Positions 40,015 through 48,128 of a stretch of 64,000 nt of DNA are shown here, one piece after another. The notes under the pieces are model-generated. The model ran no database searches. It was not told the DNA's origin and worked only from the letters and a program-made list of their open reading frames with translations. Made by a program: the position numbers and the translations under genes. How positions within the stretch are numbered: position 1 is the stretch's first letter; every line of letters starts with the position of its first letter. This DNA is from Arthrobacter gandavensis (lineage in GTDB: Bacteria > Actinomycetota > Actinomycetes > Actinomycetales > Micrococcaceae), in assembly GCF_009192735.1 (NCBI RefSeq), contig NZ_VTFU01000003.1, forward strand, positions 62,001 to 126,000. Reading direction: 5' to 3'.

Positions 40015-41382
40015 ATGGCCACGAAGACTTCCCGCGCGAAAACCGCCAACTACCGCTGCGCCGAGTGCGGCTGGACCACGGCCAAGTGGGTGGGCCGCTG
40101 CGGCGAATGCCAGGCCTGGGGCACCGTTGAGGAAGCCGCCGAAGTTGTCGCCCGCACCACCGCGGCAACCACCGTGGCCCGCCCGGCGCTGCGGATTGCC
40201 GACGTCGATGCCACGTCCGCTGCCTTCCAGGCCACTGGAGTTGACGAGCTGGACCGGGTGCTGGGCGGCGGGCTGGTCCCGGGTGCCGTGATCCTGCTCG
40301 CGGGCGAGCCCGGCGTGGGCAAATCCACGCTGCTGCTGGATGTGGCCGCGAAGGTTGGCAACAGCGGCAGGGACGTCCTGTATGTCACCGGTGAAGAGTC
40401 CACGGCGCAGGTGAAGCTGCGCGCGGAACGGATCGGGGCCGTGTCCGATTCTCTGTACCTGAGCGCGGAAACGGATCTGGGCCAGGCATTGGGCCAGGTG
40501 GAACAGGTCAAACCGGCACTGTTGATCGTTGATTCCGTGCAAACCCTCAGCAGCGCGGCCGTGGACGGCAGCGCTGGGGGCGTCAGCCAAGTCCGCGAGG
40601 TGGCGGCGTCCCTGATTGCCGCGGCCAAGGAACGGAACATGACCACACTGCTGGTTGGACACGTCACCAAGGACGGCTCGATTGCCGGGCCGCGGCTGCT
40701 GGAGCATCTCGTGGATGTGGTGTGCCAGTTCGACGGCGACCGGCACTCCAGGCTGCGGCTGCTGCGCGCCGTGAAAAACCGGTACGGACCAACGGATGAA
40801 GTGGGTTGCTTCGACCTGACGGAGGAAGGAATCGAAGGTCTGGCCGATCCGTCCGGACTCTTTGTTTCCCGCACCAAGGAGCCGGTGTCGGGCACCTGCA
40901 TCACCGTCACTTTGGAGGGCAAACGCCCCCTGCTGGCCGAAGTGCAGGCGCTGCTCGCCGAAACCAGCAACGCCCAGGCCCGGCGAGCCACGAGCGGGCT
41001 GGATTCCTCCCGGGTGGCCATGCTCCTGGCCGTACTGCAGGCACGGGCATCCATGAACCTGGCCAAGGACGACAGTTACGTGGCAACCGTTGGCGGCGTG
41101 AAACTAAGCGAACCCGCCACGGACCTGGCCGTTGCCCTGGCGGTCGCCTCCGCCAAGATGAACAAACCCCTGCCTGCCCAGTTGATTGCTTTCGGTGAAG
41201 TGGGACTCGCCGGCGAGGTCCGCCCCGTACCGGGCATTGCCCGCCGAATATCCGAAGCCGAACGCCTGGGGTTTACCCACGCCGTCGTCCCCGCCTCACC
41301 CAACGGCCCGGTCACGGTGCCGGCCGGATTCCGGGTCCGCGAAGTGAGCACGCTTGCGGAGGCGCTGGAGCTGCTCTTCTGA
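40015..41382 (+). CDS. radA: DNA repair protein RadA (Sms)
   Basis: A 455-residue ATPase that processes recombination intermediates. Order: N-terminal zinc finger YRCAECGWTTAKWVGRCGECQAWGT (C14/C17/C28/C31-type), Walker A LAGEPGVGKSTLLLDV (~95), the RadA-specific KNRYGPTDEVGCFDL (KNRFG motif, ~255), and a Lon-like C-terminal domain (~290-450). The plus-strand neighbour disA follows at 190 bp, an adjacency well known in this phylum, where RadA modulates DisA. Confidence 0.97.
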   Translation: MATKTSRAKTANYRCAECGWTTAKWVGRCGECQAWGTVEEAAEVVARTTAATTVARPALRIADVDATSAAFQATGVDELDRVLGGGLVPGAVILLAGEPGVGKSTLLLDVAAKVGNSGRDVLYVTGEESTAQVKLRAERIGAVSDSLYLSAETDLGQALGQVEQVKPALLIVDSVQTLSSAAVDGSAGGVSQVREVAASLIAAAKERNMTTLLVGHVTKDGSIAGPRLLEHLVDVVCQFDGDRHSRLRLLRAVKNRYGPTDEVGCFDLTEEGIEGLADPSGLFVSRTKEPVSGTCITVTLEGKRPLLAEVQALLAETSNAQARRATSGLDSSRVAMLLAVLQARASMNLAKDDSYVATVGGVKLSEPATDLAVALAVASAKMNKPLPAQLIAFGEVGLAGEVRPVPGIARRISEAERLGFTHAVVPASPNGPVTVPAGFRVREVSTLAEALELLF

Positions 41383-41574
41383 GGCCCTCCCGTGGGGAGC
41401 TCGCTCCCGGGGCTGTGACATCGACTGCAGGATGCGGAGAACCGCGGCGGCCTTCCAGCACCCGCACGGCACAAAAGTGCCCATTGTCCCCTGCCGGACC
41501 ACTACTATAGGGAAAGTGTCTGTGCAGAGCCCGCCCAGAACGCCCGTGGGCCCAATGGCCGGAAGGAAGTGACC

Positions 41575-42651
41575 ATGGCACGCAGTCCCGAAGATTCACT
41601 GAAGGCCACGCTGGCCCGCGTCGCGCCGGGAACCGATCTCCGCGACGGGTTGGAGCGCATCCTGCGCGGCCGGACTGGTGCCCTGATAGTGCTCGGTTTT
41701 GACCGGACCGTGGATTCCATCTGCTCCGGCGGCTTCGACATCGGCATTGACTTCTCCCCCACCCGGCTGCGGGAACTGGCCAAGATGGACGGTGCCATAG
41801 TCTGCGACAAAGACGCCAAGACCATCCTCCGCGCCGCAGTGCAGCTGGTTCCGGACCACACCATTGAGACGCACGAGTCCGGCACCCGGCACCGCACTGC
41901 CGAACGGGTGGCCATTGAAACGGGTTTCCCGGTCATCTCGGTGAGCCAGTCCATGCAGATTATCCAGCTCTATGTTGGCGGCCTGCGCCATGTGCTGGAG
42001 GGATCCGAGCCTGTGCTGGCCCGGGCCAACCAGGCGCTGGCCACGCTGGAACGCTACCGCGCACGCCTGGACCAGGTGACAAACTCCCTGTCCGCCCTGG
42101 AAATTGAAGCCATGGTGACCGTCCGGGACGTTGCCGTAACCCTGCAGCGCCAGGAGATGGTCCGCCGGATTTCCGAGGAGATTTCCCAGTATGTCCTCGA
42201 ACTCGGAGTGGACGGCAGGCTGCTGTCCCTGCAGCTCGAGGAGCTGACGGCGGGACTCGGACCGGGCAGCGAAATGATCGTCCGTGATTACGCCGACCTG
42301 CATGACGGCGACCGCAAGACCGAGGACCAAGTGGCCACTCTGCAGAATCTCAGCGCGTCAGACATGGTGGACCTGGGCAAAATTGCCGCCGTCGTGGGGT
42401 TCCAGCCCGGCCAGGATTCGCTGGAGGCCGTGGTTCAGCCGCGCGGCTACCGGCTCCTCAGTAACATCAAGTCCGTTCCGCCGGCTGTTTCGAACCGGCT
42501 CGTGGACCACTTCGGGGGCCTGCAGAATCTCATGGCGGCCAACATCGATGACCTGATGATGGTTGACGGCATTGGCGAGCAGCGGGCGCGCACGGTGCGC
42601 GAAGGGCTGTCCCGGATAGCCGAAACCAGCCTGCTCGACCGCTTTATGTAG
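41575..42651 (+). CDS. disA: DNA integrity scanning diadenylate cyclase DisA
   Basis: A 358-residue enzyme that makes c-di-AMP. The N-terminal DAC domain carries LAKMDGAIVCD (DGA motif) and ESGTRHRTAERVAIETG (RHR motif). The linker helices (~150-280) are followed by a HhH DNA-binding domain (IDDLMMVDGIGEQRARTVREGL, ~325-346). ATG 41575 has GGAAGGA 7 nt upstream. The earlier GTG is too close to it. Stop directly abuts the stop of the convergent gene. Confidence 0.97.
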   Translation: MARSPEDSLKATLARVAPGTDLRDGLERILRGRTGALIVLGFDRTVDSICSGGFDIGIDFSPTRLRELAKMDGAIVCDKDAKTILRAAVQLVPDHTIETHESGTRHRTAERVAIETGFPVISVSQSMQIIQLYVGGLRHVLEGSEPVLARANQALATLERYRARLDQVTNSLSALEIEAMVTVRDVAVTLQRQEMVRRISEEISQYVLELGVDGRLLSLQLEELTAGLGPGSEMIVRDYADLHDGDRKTEDQVATLQNLSASDMVDLGKIAAVVGFQPGQDSLEAVVQPRGYRLLSNIKSVPPAVSNRLVDHFGGLQNLMAANIDDLMMVDGIGEQRARTVREGLSRIAETSLLDRFM

Positions 42652-43380
42652 CTATTCCAGGTCGAAGACCGTGGATTCGCTGGTGTTGGCGCCCAGCTTG
42701 GCCGTGAACATGTAGGTGCCCGGATTGGGATTGCTGGGCACCTCTGCGCAGCCGGGGGCGGAGCGCTTGCGGTCCCAGCTGAACTTCGCCGTTTCCACGT
42801 TTTTCGGCTCGATGACCATCATCAGGTCCTGGCTGGCCTGCATGCAGTCCACTGAGGAGAAAATGCGGTCCGAACCGCTGGTCACCAGGAACTCCATTTG
42901 GCTCGTCCCCACGTTCACCTCGCAGGGCTCTGCCCCGTTATTGGTGACGGTCATGGTCAGCATGGGATTTGTGCCGGCCGAATAGCTCAGCGCGTCGGTG
43001 GTGGCGGAGACCTGGACCACGTCAGCGGGGCACGCCTTGGCGGCCCCGGATGACGCCGAGGGTCCAGGTGCCGGTGATGCCGAGGCGCTTGGATCGGCGG
43101 GCTTCTCCGCGGCGGGCTTCTCGGCTGCGGGATCCGTCGTCAGGCCCGTGCCGTCAGGGGTGTCGCCCGGGCCGGGGATCGTGGCTTCGGTGGTGTCCGC
43201 CGCGGACGCCTCGTTGCCCCGAAGCGCGTTCACGGCCACTGTGATACCCACAACCAGGCCAATGACAACCAACAGTGCGAGGATGCCGGCAACGATCCGG
43301 CGCCGCCGGTAAACAGCCGCGCTGGGGCGCCCGGAAGCAGTGTTCCGGGAAGTAGTATTCGGTGACCCATTCCCAACCAT
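42652..43380 (-). CDS. Membrane-anchored extracytoplasmic protein, unknown function
   Basis: A 242-residue protein. A cytosolic basic N-terminus (VYRRRRIV) precedes one membrane helix (~31-51), then a Pro/Ala/Glu/Lys-rich wall-spanning stretch (~55-110), then a C-terminal beta-rich domain with Cys pairs (C118, C153, C178, C210) likely to form disulfides, and segments MLTMTVTNNGAEPCEVNVGTSQMEFLV and PGTYMFTAKLG of Ig/DUF4232-like character. The family was not identified. Likely leaderless from TAGCCT at 43387-43392. It converges end to end with disA. Confidence 0.6.
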   Translation of the reverse strand: MVGNGSPNTTSRNTASGRPSAAVYRRRRIVAGILALLVVIGLVVGITVAVNALRGNEASAADTTEATIPGPGDTPDGTGLTTDPAAEKPAAEKPADPSASASPAPGPSASSGAAKACPADVVQVSATTDALSYSAGTNPMLTMTVTNNGAEPCEVNVGTSQMEFLVTSGSDRIFSSVDCMQASQDLMMVIEPKNVETAKFSWDRKRSAPGCAEVPSNPNPGTYMFTAKLGANTSESTVFDLE

Positions 43381-43386
43381 GCCTTA

Positions 43387-43392
43387 AGGCTA
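43387..43392 (-). promoter_or_regulatory. -10 box (TAGCCT), leaderless type
   Basis: TAGCCT-TAAGGC-ATG on the minus strand, the same 15 bases as at the CDF gene (1717-1731). Confidence 0.6.
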
Positions 43393-43467
43393 GGTACACC
43401 GCTGCGGATTACCTGCCGCACCACGCCGGTTAGTAAAGTATTGCTGGTCATAAGCAAGGGAGATTGC

Positions 43468-44433
43468 ATGGAACCGGGCCCCCGGCAGCTGCACACGGAG
43501 ATTATCAGCTGGTTCACCGCGAACGGTCGTGACCTCCCATGGCGGAAGCCCGACTGCACTCCGTGGGGAATCTTCGTCAGTGAAATCATGCTTCAGCAGA
43601 CTCCCGTGGTCCGCGTGCTTCCGGTGTGGGAACAGTGGATGGAGCGCTGGCCGAATCCGGCCGCCCTTGCCGCCGAGCCCAGCGGTGAAGCAGTGCGTGC
43701 CTGGGGGCGGCTCGGCTATCCCCGCCGTGCGCTTCGCCTGCATGCGGCGGCCACCGCCATGACCGCGGATTTCAACGGCACTGTGCCGGACACCTACCCG
43801 GAGCTCCTGACCCTGCCCGGCGTGGGCAGCTACACGGCCGCCGCGGTGGCTTCCTTCGCCTTTGGCCGCCGGGAAACCGTGGTGGACACCAATATCCGCC
43901 GGGTCCACGCCCGCGCGATAACCGGCAGCGCCCTTCCGGCCCCGGCACTGAACGCCGCGGAAATGCGCCTGGCAGTTTCCCTGCTGCCGGACGACGACAC
44001 CGCTTCAGTGGCCTGGAACGCTTCAGTCATGGAGCTGGGCGCCCTGGTCTGCACGGCACGCAGCCCCAAATGCGAATCCTGCCCGGTGCTCAGCCACTGC
44101 GCCTGGGTGGCCGCCGGGAAACCGGCTCCGGATTATGTGCCCAAGGGGCAGGCCTGGTCCGGTACGGACCGGCAGGTCCGCGGTGCCATCATGGCCGTGC
44201 TGCGGCACGCGGCTTCTCCGGTGCCGCGTGCAGCCCTGCTTGGCCCGGGAGACTTCCTGCCGGCGGGGATCCTGCCGGACGACGGCGGGGATCCGGCAAG
44301 GCCGGAAACCACAGCCCTGGCCCAACTGCACGCCATCAAGGCGCCGGAGGAACAGCTGGAGCGGGCGCTGGCGGGTCTCCTCACTGACAAGCTTGCCGAG
44401 GAGACCCGGACCGGACTGCAGCTGCCGGGCTGA
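43468..44433 (+). CDS. mutY: A/G-specific adenine glycosylase MutY (short form)
   Basis: A 321-residue base-excision glycosylase that removes A opposite 8-oxoG. The HhH-GPD core includes WGIFVSEIMLQQTPVVRV (catalytic E), LLTLPGVGSYTAAAVASFAFG (HhH + GPD) and VVDTNIRRVHAR. The [4Fe-4S] ligands are C-x6-C-x2-C-x5-C in CTARSPKCESCPVLSHC (~202-218). The C-terminal ~95 residues are short and do not show a MutT-like (Nudix) domain. ATG 43468 with AAGGGAGA upstream. Confidence 0.93.
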   Translation: MEPGPRQLHTEIISWFTANGRDLPWRKPDCTPWGIFVSEIMLQQTPVVRVLPVWEQWMERWPNPAALAAEPSGEAVRAWGRLGYPRRALRLHAAATAMTADFNGTVPDTYPELLTLPGVGSYTAAAVASFAFGRRETVVDTNIRRVHARAITGSALPAPALNAAEMRLAVSLLPDDDTASVAWNASVMELGALVCTARSPKCESCPVLSHCAWVAAGKPAPDYVPKGQAWSGTDRQVRGAIMAVLRHAASPVPRAALLGPGDFLPAGILPDDGGDPARPETTALAQLHAIKAPEEQLERALAGLLTDKLAEETRTGLQLPG

Positions 44434-44450
44434 GCCGGGCCCCGGGAACC

Positions 44451-45221
44451 CTAGATTTCACCGAAACCGTTCCGCACCTCGAGCGCCATAATCTCCACTG
44501 CGCGGGCGGCATCGGGCCCGCGGGCGGCCAGGGTGAGGGTTTGCCCCTGGCCCAGCCCCAGTGACATCAGCAGCATCACGGATTTCGCGTCCACGCCGTT
44601 AATGCGCACTTCGGCGTCCAAATCGGACATGGCCTGGGCGACGGCGGCCGCGGGCCGGGCATGCAGCCCGGCAGGGTTGATCAGCTCCCAGGAGCCGGTG
44701 TGGACTCCCTCGCCGTCGGCGTCGAGGCCGTCGAAGTCATCATCGGGATCCTCTGATGACGCTGTGGACTGCCCGCCCGGCTGGGAGGCCTTCCCAGCAG
44801 CGTCCTGCCCGCCGGTGGCGGCTCCTCCGGACGGAGCCGGGACAGCGCCGGCGGACTCGGCCTCCTGGAGCACCGCGGCCAGCGCCCTGCCGGTCTGTGC
44901 GGCGACGGCGGCAGCCACGGCTCCTTCCACCAGCGGCGCGTCTGCCAGCCGCACCCGGCCGCGCTGCTCATCGTCCAAAAATTCCACCGCCGTCTCGGCC
45001 GTCATGACCGCGGAACCCAGATCGGCCAGCAACACCGCCCCGTCCCCCGTGTCTGCCTCCGAAATGGCGGCGGAGATCTTCTCGAGGCTGGTGCCGATGC
45101 CGCCGTCGTCGGTGCCTCCGGCCGGAACGATCGTTACGTCGGCGGCCATTTGCGCGGCCAGCTCGACGACGCCCTCGGCCAGTTTTCCGCTGTGGGAAAC
45201 GATGACGAGTCCAACGCTCAT
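44451..45221 (-). CDS. dhaM: DhaM, PTS-dependent dihydroxyacetone kinase phosphotransferase with fused HPr domain
   Basis: A 256-residue protein that passes phosphate from PTS to the ADP cofactor of DhaL. N-terminal EIIA-Man-like domain with His10 (LVIVSHSGKLAEGV); an acidic/Gly/Ser linker ~125-175; C-terminal HPr-like domain with His187 (ELINPAGLHARPAAAVAQA). Unlike E. coli DhaM there is no EI-like third domain, so it should depend on PtsI from the fru operon. Operon order dhaK-dhaL-dhaM. Start overlaps dhaL. Confidence 0.95.
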   Translation of the reverse strand: MSVGLVIVSHSGKLAEGVVELAAQMAADVTIVPAGGTDDGGIGTSLEKISAAISEADTGDGAVLLADLGSAVMTAETAVEFLDDEQRGRVRLADAPLVEGAVAAAVAAQTGRALAAVLQEAESAGAVPAPSGGAATGGQDAAGKASQPGGQSTASSEDPDDDFDGLDADGEGVHTGSWELINPAGLHARPAAAVAQAMSDLDAEVRINGVDAKSVMLLMSLGLGQGQTLTLAARGPDAARAVEIMALEVRNGFGEI

Positions 45222-45865
45222 GCTGCCTCTTCCGCAGTGCTGGCGGCAGCCTGCAGGATCAGGACGGTGGAAGCCGCCCCCGGATCCAAGTGGCCGGCGC
45301 TGCGCTCCCCCAGATAGCTGGCCCGTCCCTTGCGGGCGATCAGCGGTTCCGTTCCCGCCAGGCCCGCTGCCGCAGCATTGGCCGCGGCAGCCAGCACCTC
45401 TGCCCCGTTTGCCTGGGCCCCGGCGGCCGTCTGCGCCGCTTCGACCGCCGGCGTCCAGGCGTCCACCATGGTTTTGTCATCCGGCTCGGCTTTGCCGCGT
45501 GCCACGATGCCGTCCCGTGCCGCAGTGAGCAGCGCGACGAGACCTGCGGGGTCCAGTTCCTCACTTGGGCCCACGGCCGTGGCGGCCCGCAGGAAAGCCG
45601 TTCCGTACAAGGGTCCCGCGGCCCCGCCGACCTTTGACATCAGGGTCATGGCCGCCAGTTTCAGCACCTCCCCCGGTGTTGCCGGGGTCCCGTCGTCATC
45701 CAGCTTCTGCACCACAGCGGAAAAGCCCCGGTCCATGTTTTCGCCGTGGTCGGCATCCCCAATATCCCGGTCCAGGTCGATGAGCCGCTGGCGGTTCTCC
45801 GCCATCGCCGCCGCGGAAGCCCGCATCCAGTTGGCCGCCCAGGCCGCATCCAGTGCCATACTCAT
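45218..45865 (-). CDS. dhaL: Dihydroxyacetone kinase subunit DhaL
   Basis: A 215-residue all-helical nucleotide-binding subunit. RLIDLDRDIGDADHGENMDRG supplies D32, D37 and D39, which bind Mg-ADP. GGAAGPLYGTAFLRAA is the phosphate-contacting segment. The start at 45865 (ATGA overlap with dhaK stop) is chosen because of the tight coupling and the GGTGGGG upstream. A longer frame to 45907 lies within dhaK. Confidence 0.93.
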   Translation of the reverse strand: MSMALDAAWAANWMRASAAAMAENRQRLIDLDRDIGDADHGENMDRGFSAVVQKLDDDGTPATPGEVLKLAAMTLMSKVGGAAGPLYGTAFLRAATAVGPSEELDPAGLVALLTAARDGIVARGKAEPDDKTMVDAWTPAVEAAQTAAGAQANGAEVLAAAANAAAAGLAGTEPLIARKGRASYLGERSAGHLDPGAASTVLILQAAASTAEEAA

Positions 45866-46860
45866 ACTCCCCACCGGAGCGCCGGCGTGTGCACCGGCGA
45901 ATCCCACAGTTCCGTCAGTTCCTCGTCCAGGCGCAGCACCGTAATCGATGCGCCCTGCATGTCCAGCGCCGTAATGTAATTGCCCACCAGCGACCGCTCC
46001 GCGCGGATGCCGCGCTGGCCCAGCATTTCCGCCGCACGGCGGTAGACGATGTACAGCTCGCTCAGCGGGGTGCCGCCCATGCCGTTGACAAACAGGAGGA
46101 CCTGCTCGCCGGATGCCACCCCCAGGTCCTGGAGGACCGGCTCCAGCAGCTGGTCGGTGATGGTGTCCGCGTTCGCCATGGGCATCCGGTGCCGGCCGGG
46201 TTCGCCGTGGATCCCCACGCCCAGCTCAATTTCGTTGTCAGCCAGAGTGAAGCTCGGTTCCCCGGCGTGCGGAACAGTGCACGGCGCAAGGGCCACGCCC
46301 ATGGACCGGACGTTGGCGTTGACCCGTTCGGCAACCGCACTGACCTGCTCCAGTGAATATCCGCGTTCGGCGGCACCTCCGGCGATGCGCTCCAGCAGCA
46401 CGGTTCCCGCAACCCCTCGCCGGCCCGCGGTGTACAGCGAGTCCTCGACGGCGACGTCGTCGTTCACCACCACCGTGGCAACATTGATGCCCTCAACCTG
46501 GGCCAGCTCCGCAGCGGTCTCAAAGTTCAGGATGTCCCCCGTGTAGTTCTTCACGATCAGCAGGACCCCGGCGCCGGTGTCCGTCCCGGTGATCGCCGGA
46601 AGAATCTGGTCCGGTGTGGGAGAGGTGAAGACCGCCCCCGGCACTGCGGCATCCAGCATGCCGGTGCCCACGTAGCCGCTGTGCAGCGGCTCATGTCCGC
46701 TTCCTCCGCCGGAAACCAGGGCCACTTTGTTCCGGGCCGGCTCCCGCCGCACCACGTAGTCCGGATCAAAATGCACTCGGACCAGGTCATGGTGGGCCAT
46801 GCCGAAACCGGCCAGCGATTCGGTCACCACCCGCCGCGGATCGTTGATGAGTTTTTTCAT
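45862..46860 (-). CDS. dhaK: Dihydroxyacetone kinase subunit DhaK
   Basis: A 332-residue substrate-binding subunit. The N-terminal domain holds SGGGSGHEPLHSGYVGTGML (H56 region). His218 in GVGIHGEPGRHR forms the hemiaminal with dihydroxyacetone. Start at ATG 46860 follows GGAG. First gene of the dhaKLM operon, which uses PTS phosphate to make DHAP. No regulator gene is adjacent and no promoter element was recognised in the ~200 bp upstream. Confidence 0.95.
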   Translation of the reverse strand: MKKLINDPRRVVTESLAGFGMAHHDLVRVHFDPDYVVRREPARNKVALVSGGGSGHEPLHSGYVGTGMLDAAVPGAVFTSPTPDQILPAITGTDTGAGVLLIVKNYTGDILNFETAAELAQVEGINVATVVVNDDVAVEDSLYTAGRRGVAGTVLLERIAGGAAERGYSLEQVSAVAERVNANVRSMGVALAPCTVPHAGEPSFTLADNEIELGVGIHGEPGRHRMPMANADTITDQLLEPVLQDLGVASGEQVLLFVNGMGGTPLSELYIVYRRAAEMLGQRGIRAERSLVGNYITALDMQGASITVLRLDEELTELWDSPVHTPALRWGV

Positions 46861-47063
46861 TGCTCCAGCAGCTCCTTCAGCGAAGAGGCCCCGGGCCGGC
46901 ACGGCACCGCTGCCCCGGTTTCGGGATTGTCCTGAGTTTTCTCGACCATACCCCGGGCCGGGTCCGGTGGACAGGCTGGAGGAACTCGGGGCCACGGCGG
47001 CGGGCGGGATACCGGGCTGGCCCAACTCCTGGAAGGAGCTCTGCAAACTGCCGGTTAAACAGC

Positions 47064-47092
47064 TGTGGGAGGGGCCTCAGGCCCCTCCCACA
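47064..47092 (-). terminator. Terminator of the csbD-like gene
   Basis: TGTGGGAGGGGCCT (47064-47077) and AGGCCCCTCCCACA (47079-47092) form an almost perfect stem with a tight loop, 18 nt beyond the CsbD stop. Confidence 0.75.
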
Positions 47093-47110
47093 ACTTATTC
47101 TTCAGGGCAA

Positions 47111-47287
47111 TTACTTGCCCTTGAAAGCGTCCTTAATGTTCTCGCCGGCCTGCTTGGCGCTGCCCTTGGCCTGATCGCCGTGGCCTTCGGCTTCCATCTG
47201 CTCGTTGCCGGTGGCCTTTCCCAGGCCTTCCTTTACCTTGCCGCCAAGCTTCTCGGCTGAATTCTGCACCTTGTCATCTGCGCCCAT
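47111..47287 (-). CDS. CsbD-family stress protein
   Basis: A 58-residue hydrophilic protein: MGADDKVQNSAEKLGGKVKEG, then KATGNEQMEAEGHGDQAKG, ending KDAFKGK. The CsbD-like pattern of amphipathic Lys/Glu repeats with KxxxGxAKG is clear. The family is induced by general stress; mechanism unknown. Start preceded by GGGAT. Confidence 0.85.
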   Translation of the reverse strand: MGADDKVQNSAEKLGGKVKEGLGKATGNEQMEAEGHGDQAKGSAKQAGENIKDAFKGK

Positions 47288-47457
47288 AAGTGGATCCCGC
47301 TTTCTGATCGTGGCCCCGGGCGGTTATCAAACCGCCGCCCTGTTTCAAGCCGTTGGTGATGCTAAGTAACCTGACCATATCCACTTTCCCCGGGCAAAGG
47401 CCAGCGGCAGGCGTCCGGTTACTCTGTTCGCGAACACCGGTAAAGCGGCAGAAGCCG

Positions 47458-47973
47458 CTACAGGGTCCTGATCATGCGGGTATTTCCCAGGGTGTTAGGC
47501 TTCACCCGGGCCAGGTCCAGGAACTCCGCCACGCCTTCATCATGGGAGCGCAGCAGCTCGGAATAGACCTGCGGGTCCACGGCGGATTGGTTCGCCATCA
47601 CCTCGAATCCATGGCGGCGGAAGAAGTCCACTTCGAAGGTGAGGCAGAAAACGCGCTGAACGCCGAGCTCGGCCGCTTCGTCGAGGAGCGACTCCAGCAG
47701 GACATGTCCAACGCCGCGGCCGCGCCAGCTGCGCTCGGCGGCCAGGGTCCGCACCTCTGCGAGGTCCTCCCACATCACGTGCAGGGCGCCGCAGCCGACA
47801 ACTTCTCCATTGGGTCCTTCCGCAATCCGAAACTCCTGCAGCCCTTCGTAATAGGCCACGGCTTCCTTGGCGACCAGGATCCGTTCATCGGCCAGCGGCG
47901 CCACCATGGCACGTATGTGGGGGACGTCTGAAGTGCGGGCGCGGCGGACGGTAATGGTTGAGGGAGAAGTCAC
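47458..47973 (-). CDS. argA: Amino-acid N-acetyltransferase (short NAGS, ArgA)
   Basis: A 171-residue GNAT that makes N-acetylglutamate for arginine biosynthesis. It matches the short mycobacterial Rv2747 type, without the amino-acid-kinase domain: VRRARTSDVPHIRAMV, VVGCGALHVMWEDLAEVRTLA, WRGRGVGHVLLESLL and the C-terminal signature LARVKPNTLGNTRMI. GTG start lies six bases after TAGACT, so it is probably leaderless. Monocistronic, far from other arg genes. Confidence 0.9.
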   Translation of the reverse strand: MTSPSTITVRRARTSDVPHIRAMVAPLADERILVAKEAVAYYEGLQEFRIAEGPNGEVVGCGALHVMWEDLAEVRTLAAERSWRGRGVGHVLLESLLDEAAELGVQRVFCLTFEVDFFRRHGFEVMANQSAVDPQVYSELLRSHDEGVAEFLDLARVKPNTLGNTRMIRTL

Positions 47974-47979
47974 CGGTTC

Positions 47980-47985
47980 AGTCTA
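47980..47985 (-). promoter_or_regulatory. -10 box (TAGACT), leaderless type, for argA
   Basis: TAGACT followed by GAACCG and the GTG start at 47973 on the minus strand. Confidence 0.55.
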
Positions 47986-48069
47986 AGACCCCGCCATATT
48001 TCGGGTCGTAACACGGCGTTCGGTGGCCGGCACTGTCCCTCTCCGAACCTGTTGCTGACGGGTTAACGA

Positions 48070-48103
48070 CAGAACCCGGAGGGCGTGTGCCCTCCGGGTT
48101 CTG
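48070..48103 (-). terminator. Terminator of clpC
   Basis: A perfect 15-bp stem (48070-48084 with 48089-48103) and a 4-nt loop, 25 nt after the clpC stop. U-rich tail weak. Confidence 0.85.
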
Positions 48104-48128
48104 TCGGTGCCGCAGTGCGGCTGTCTGG

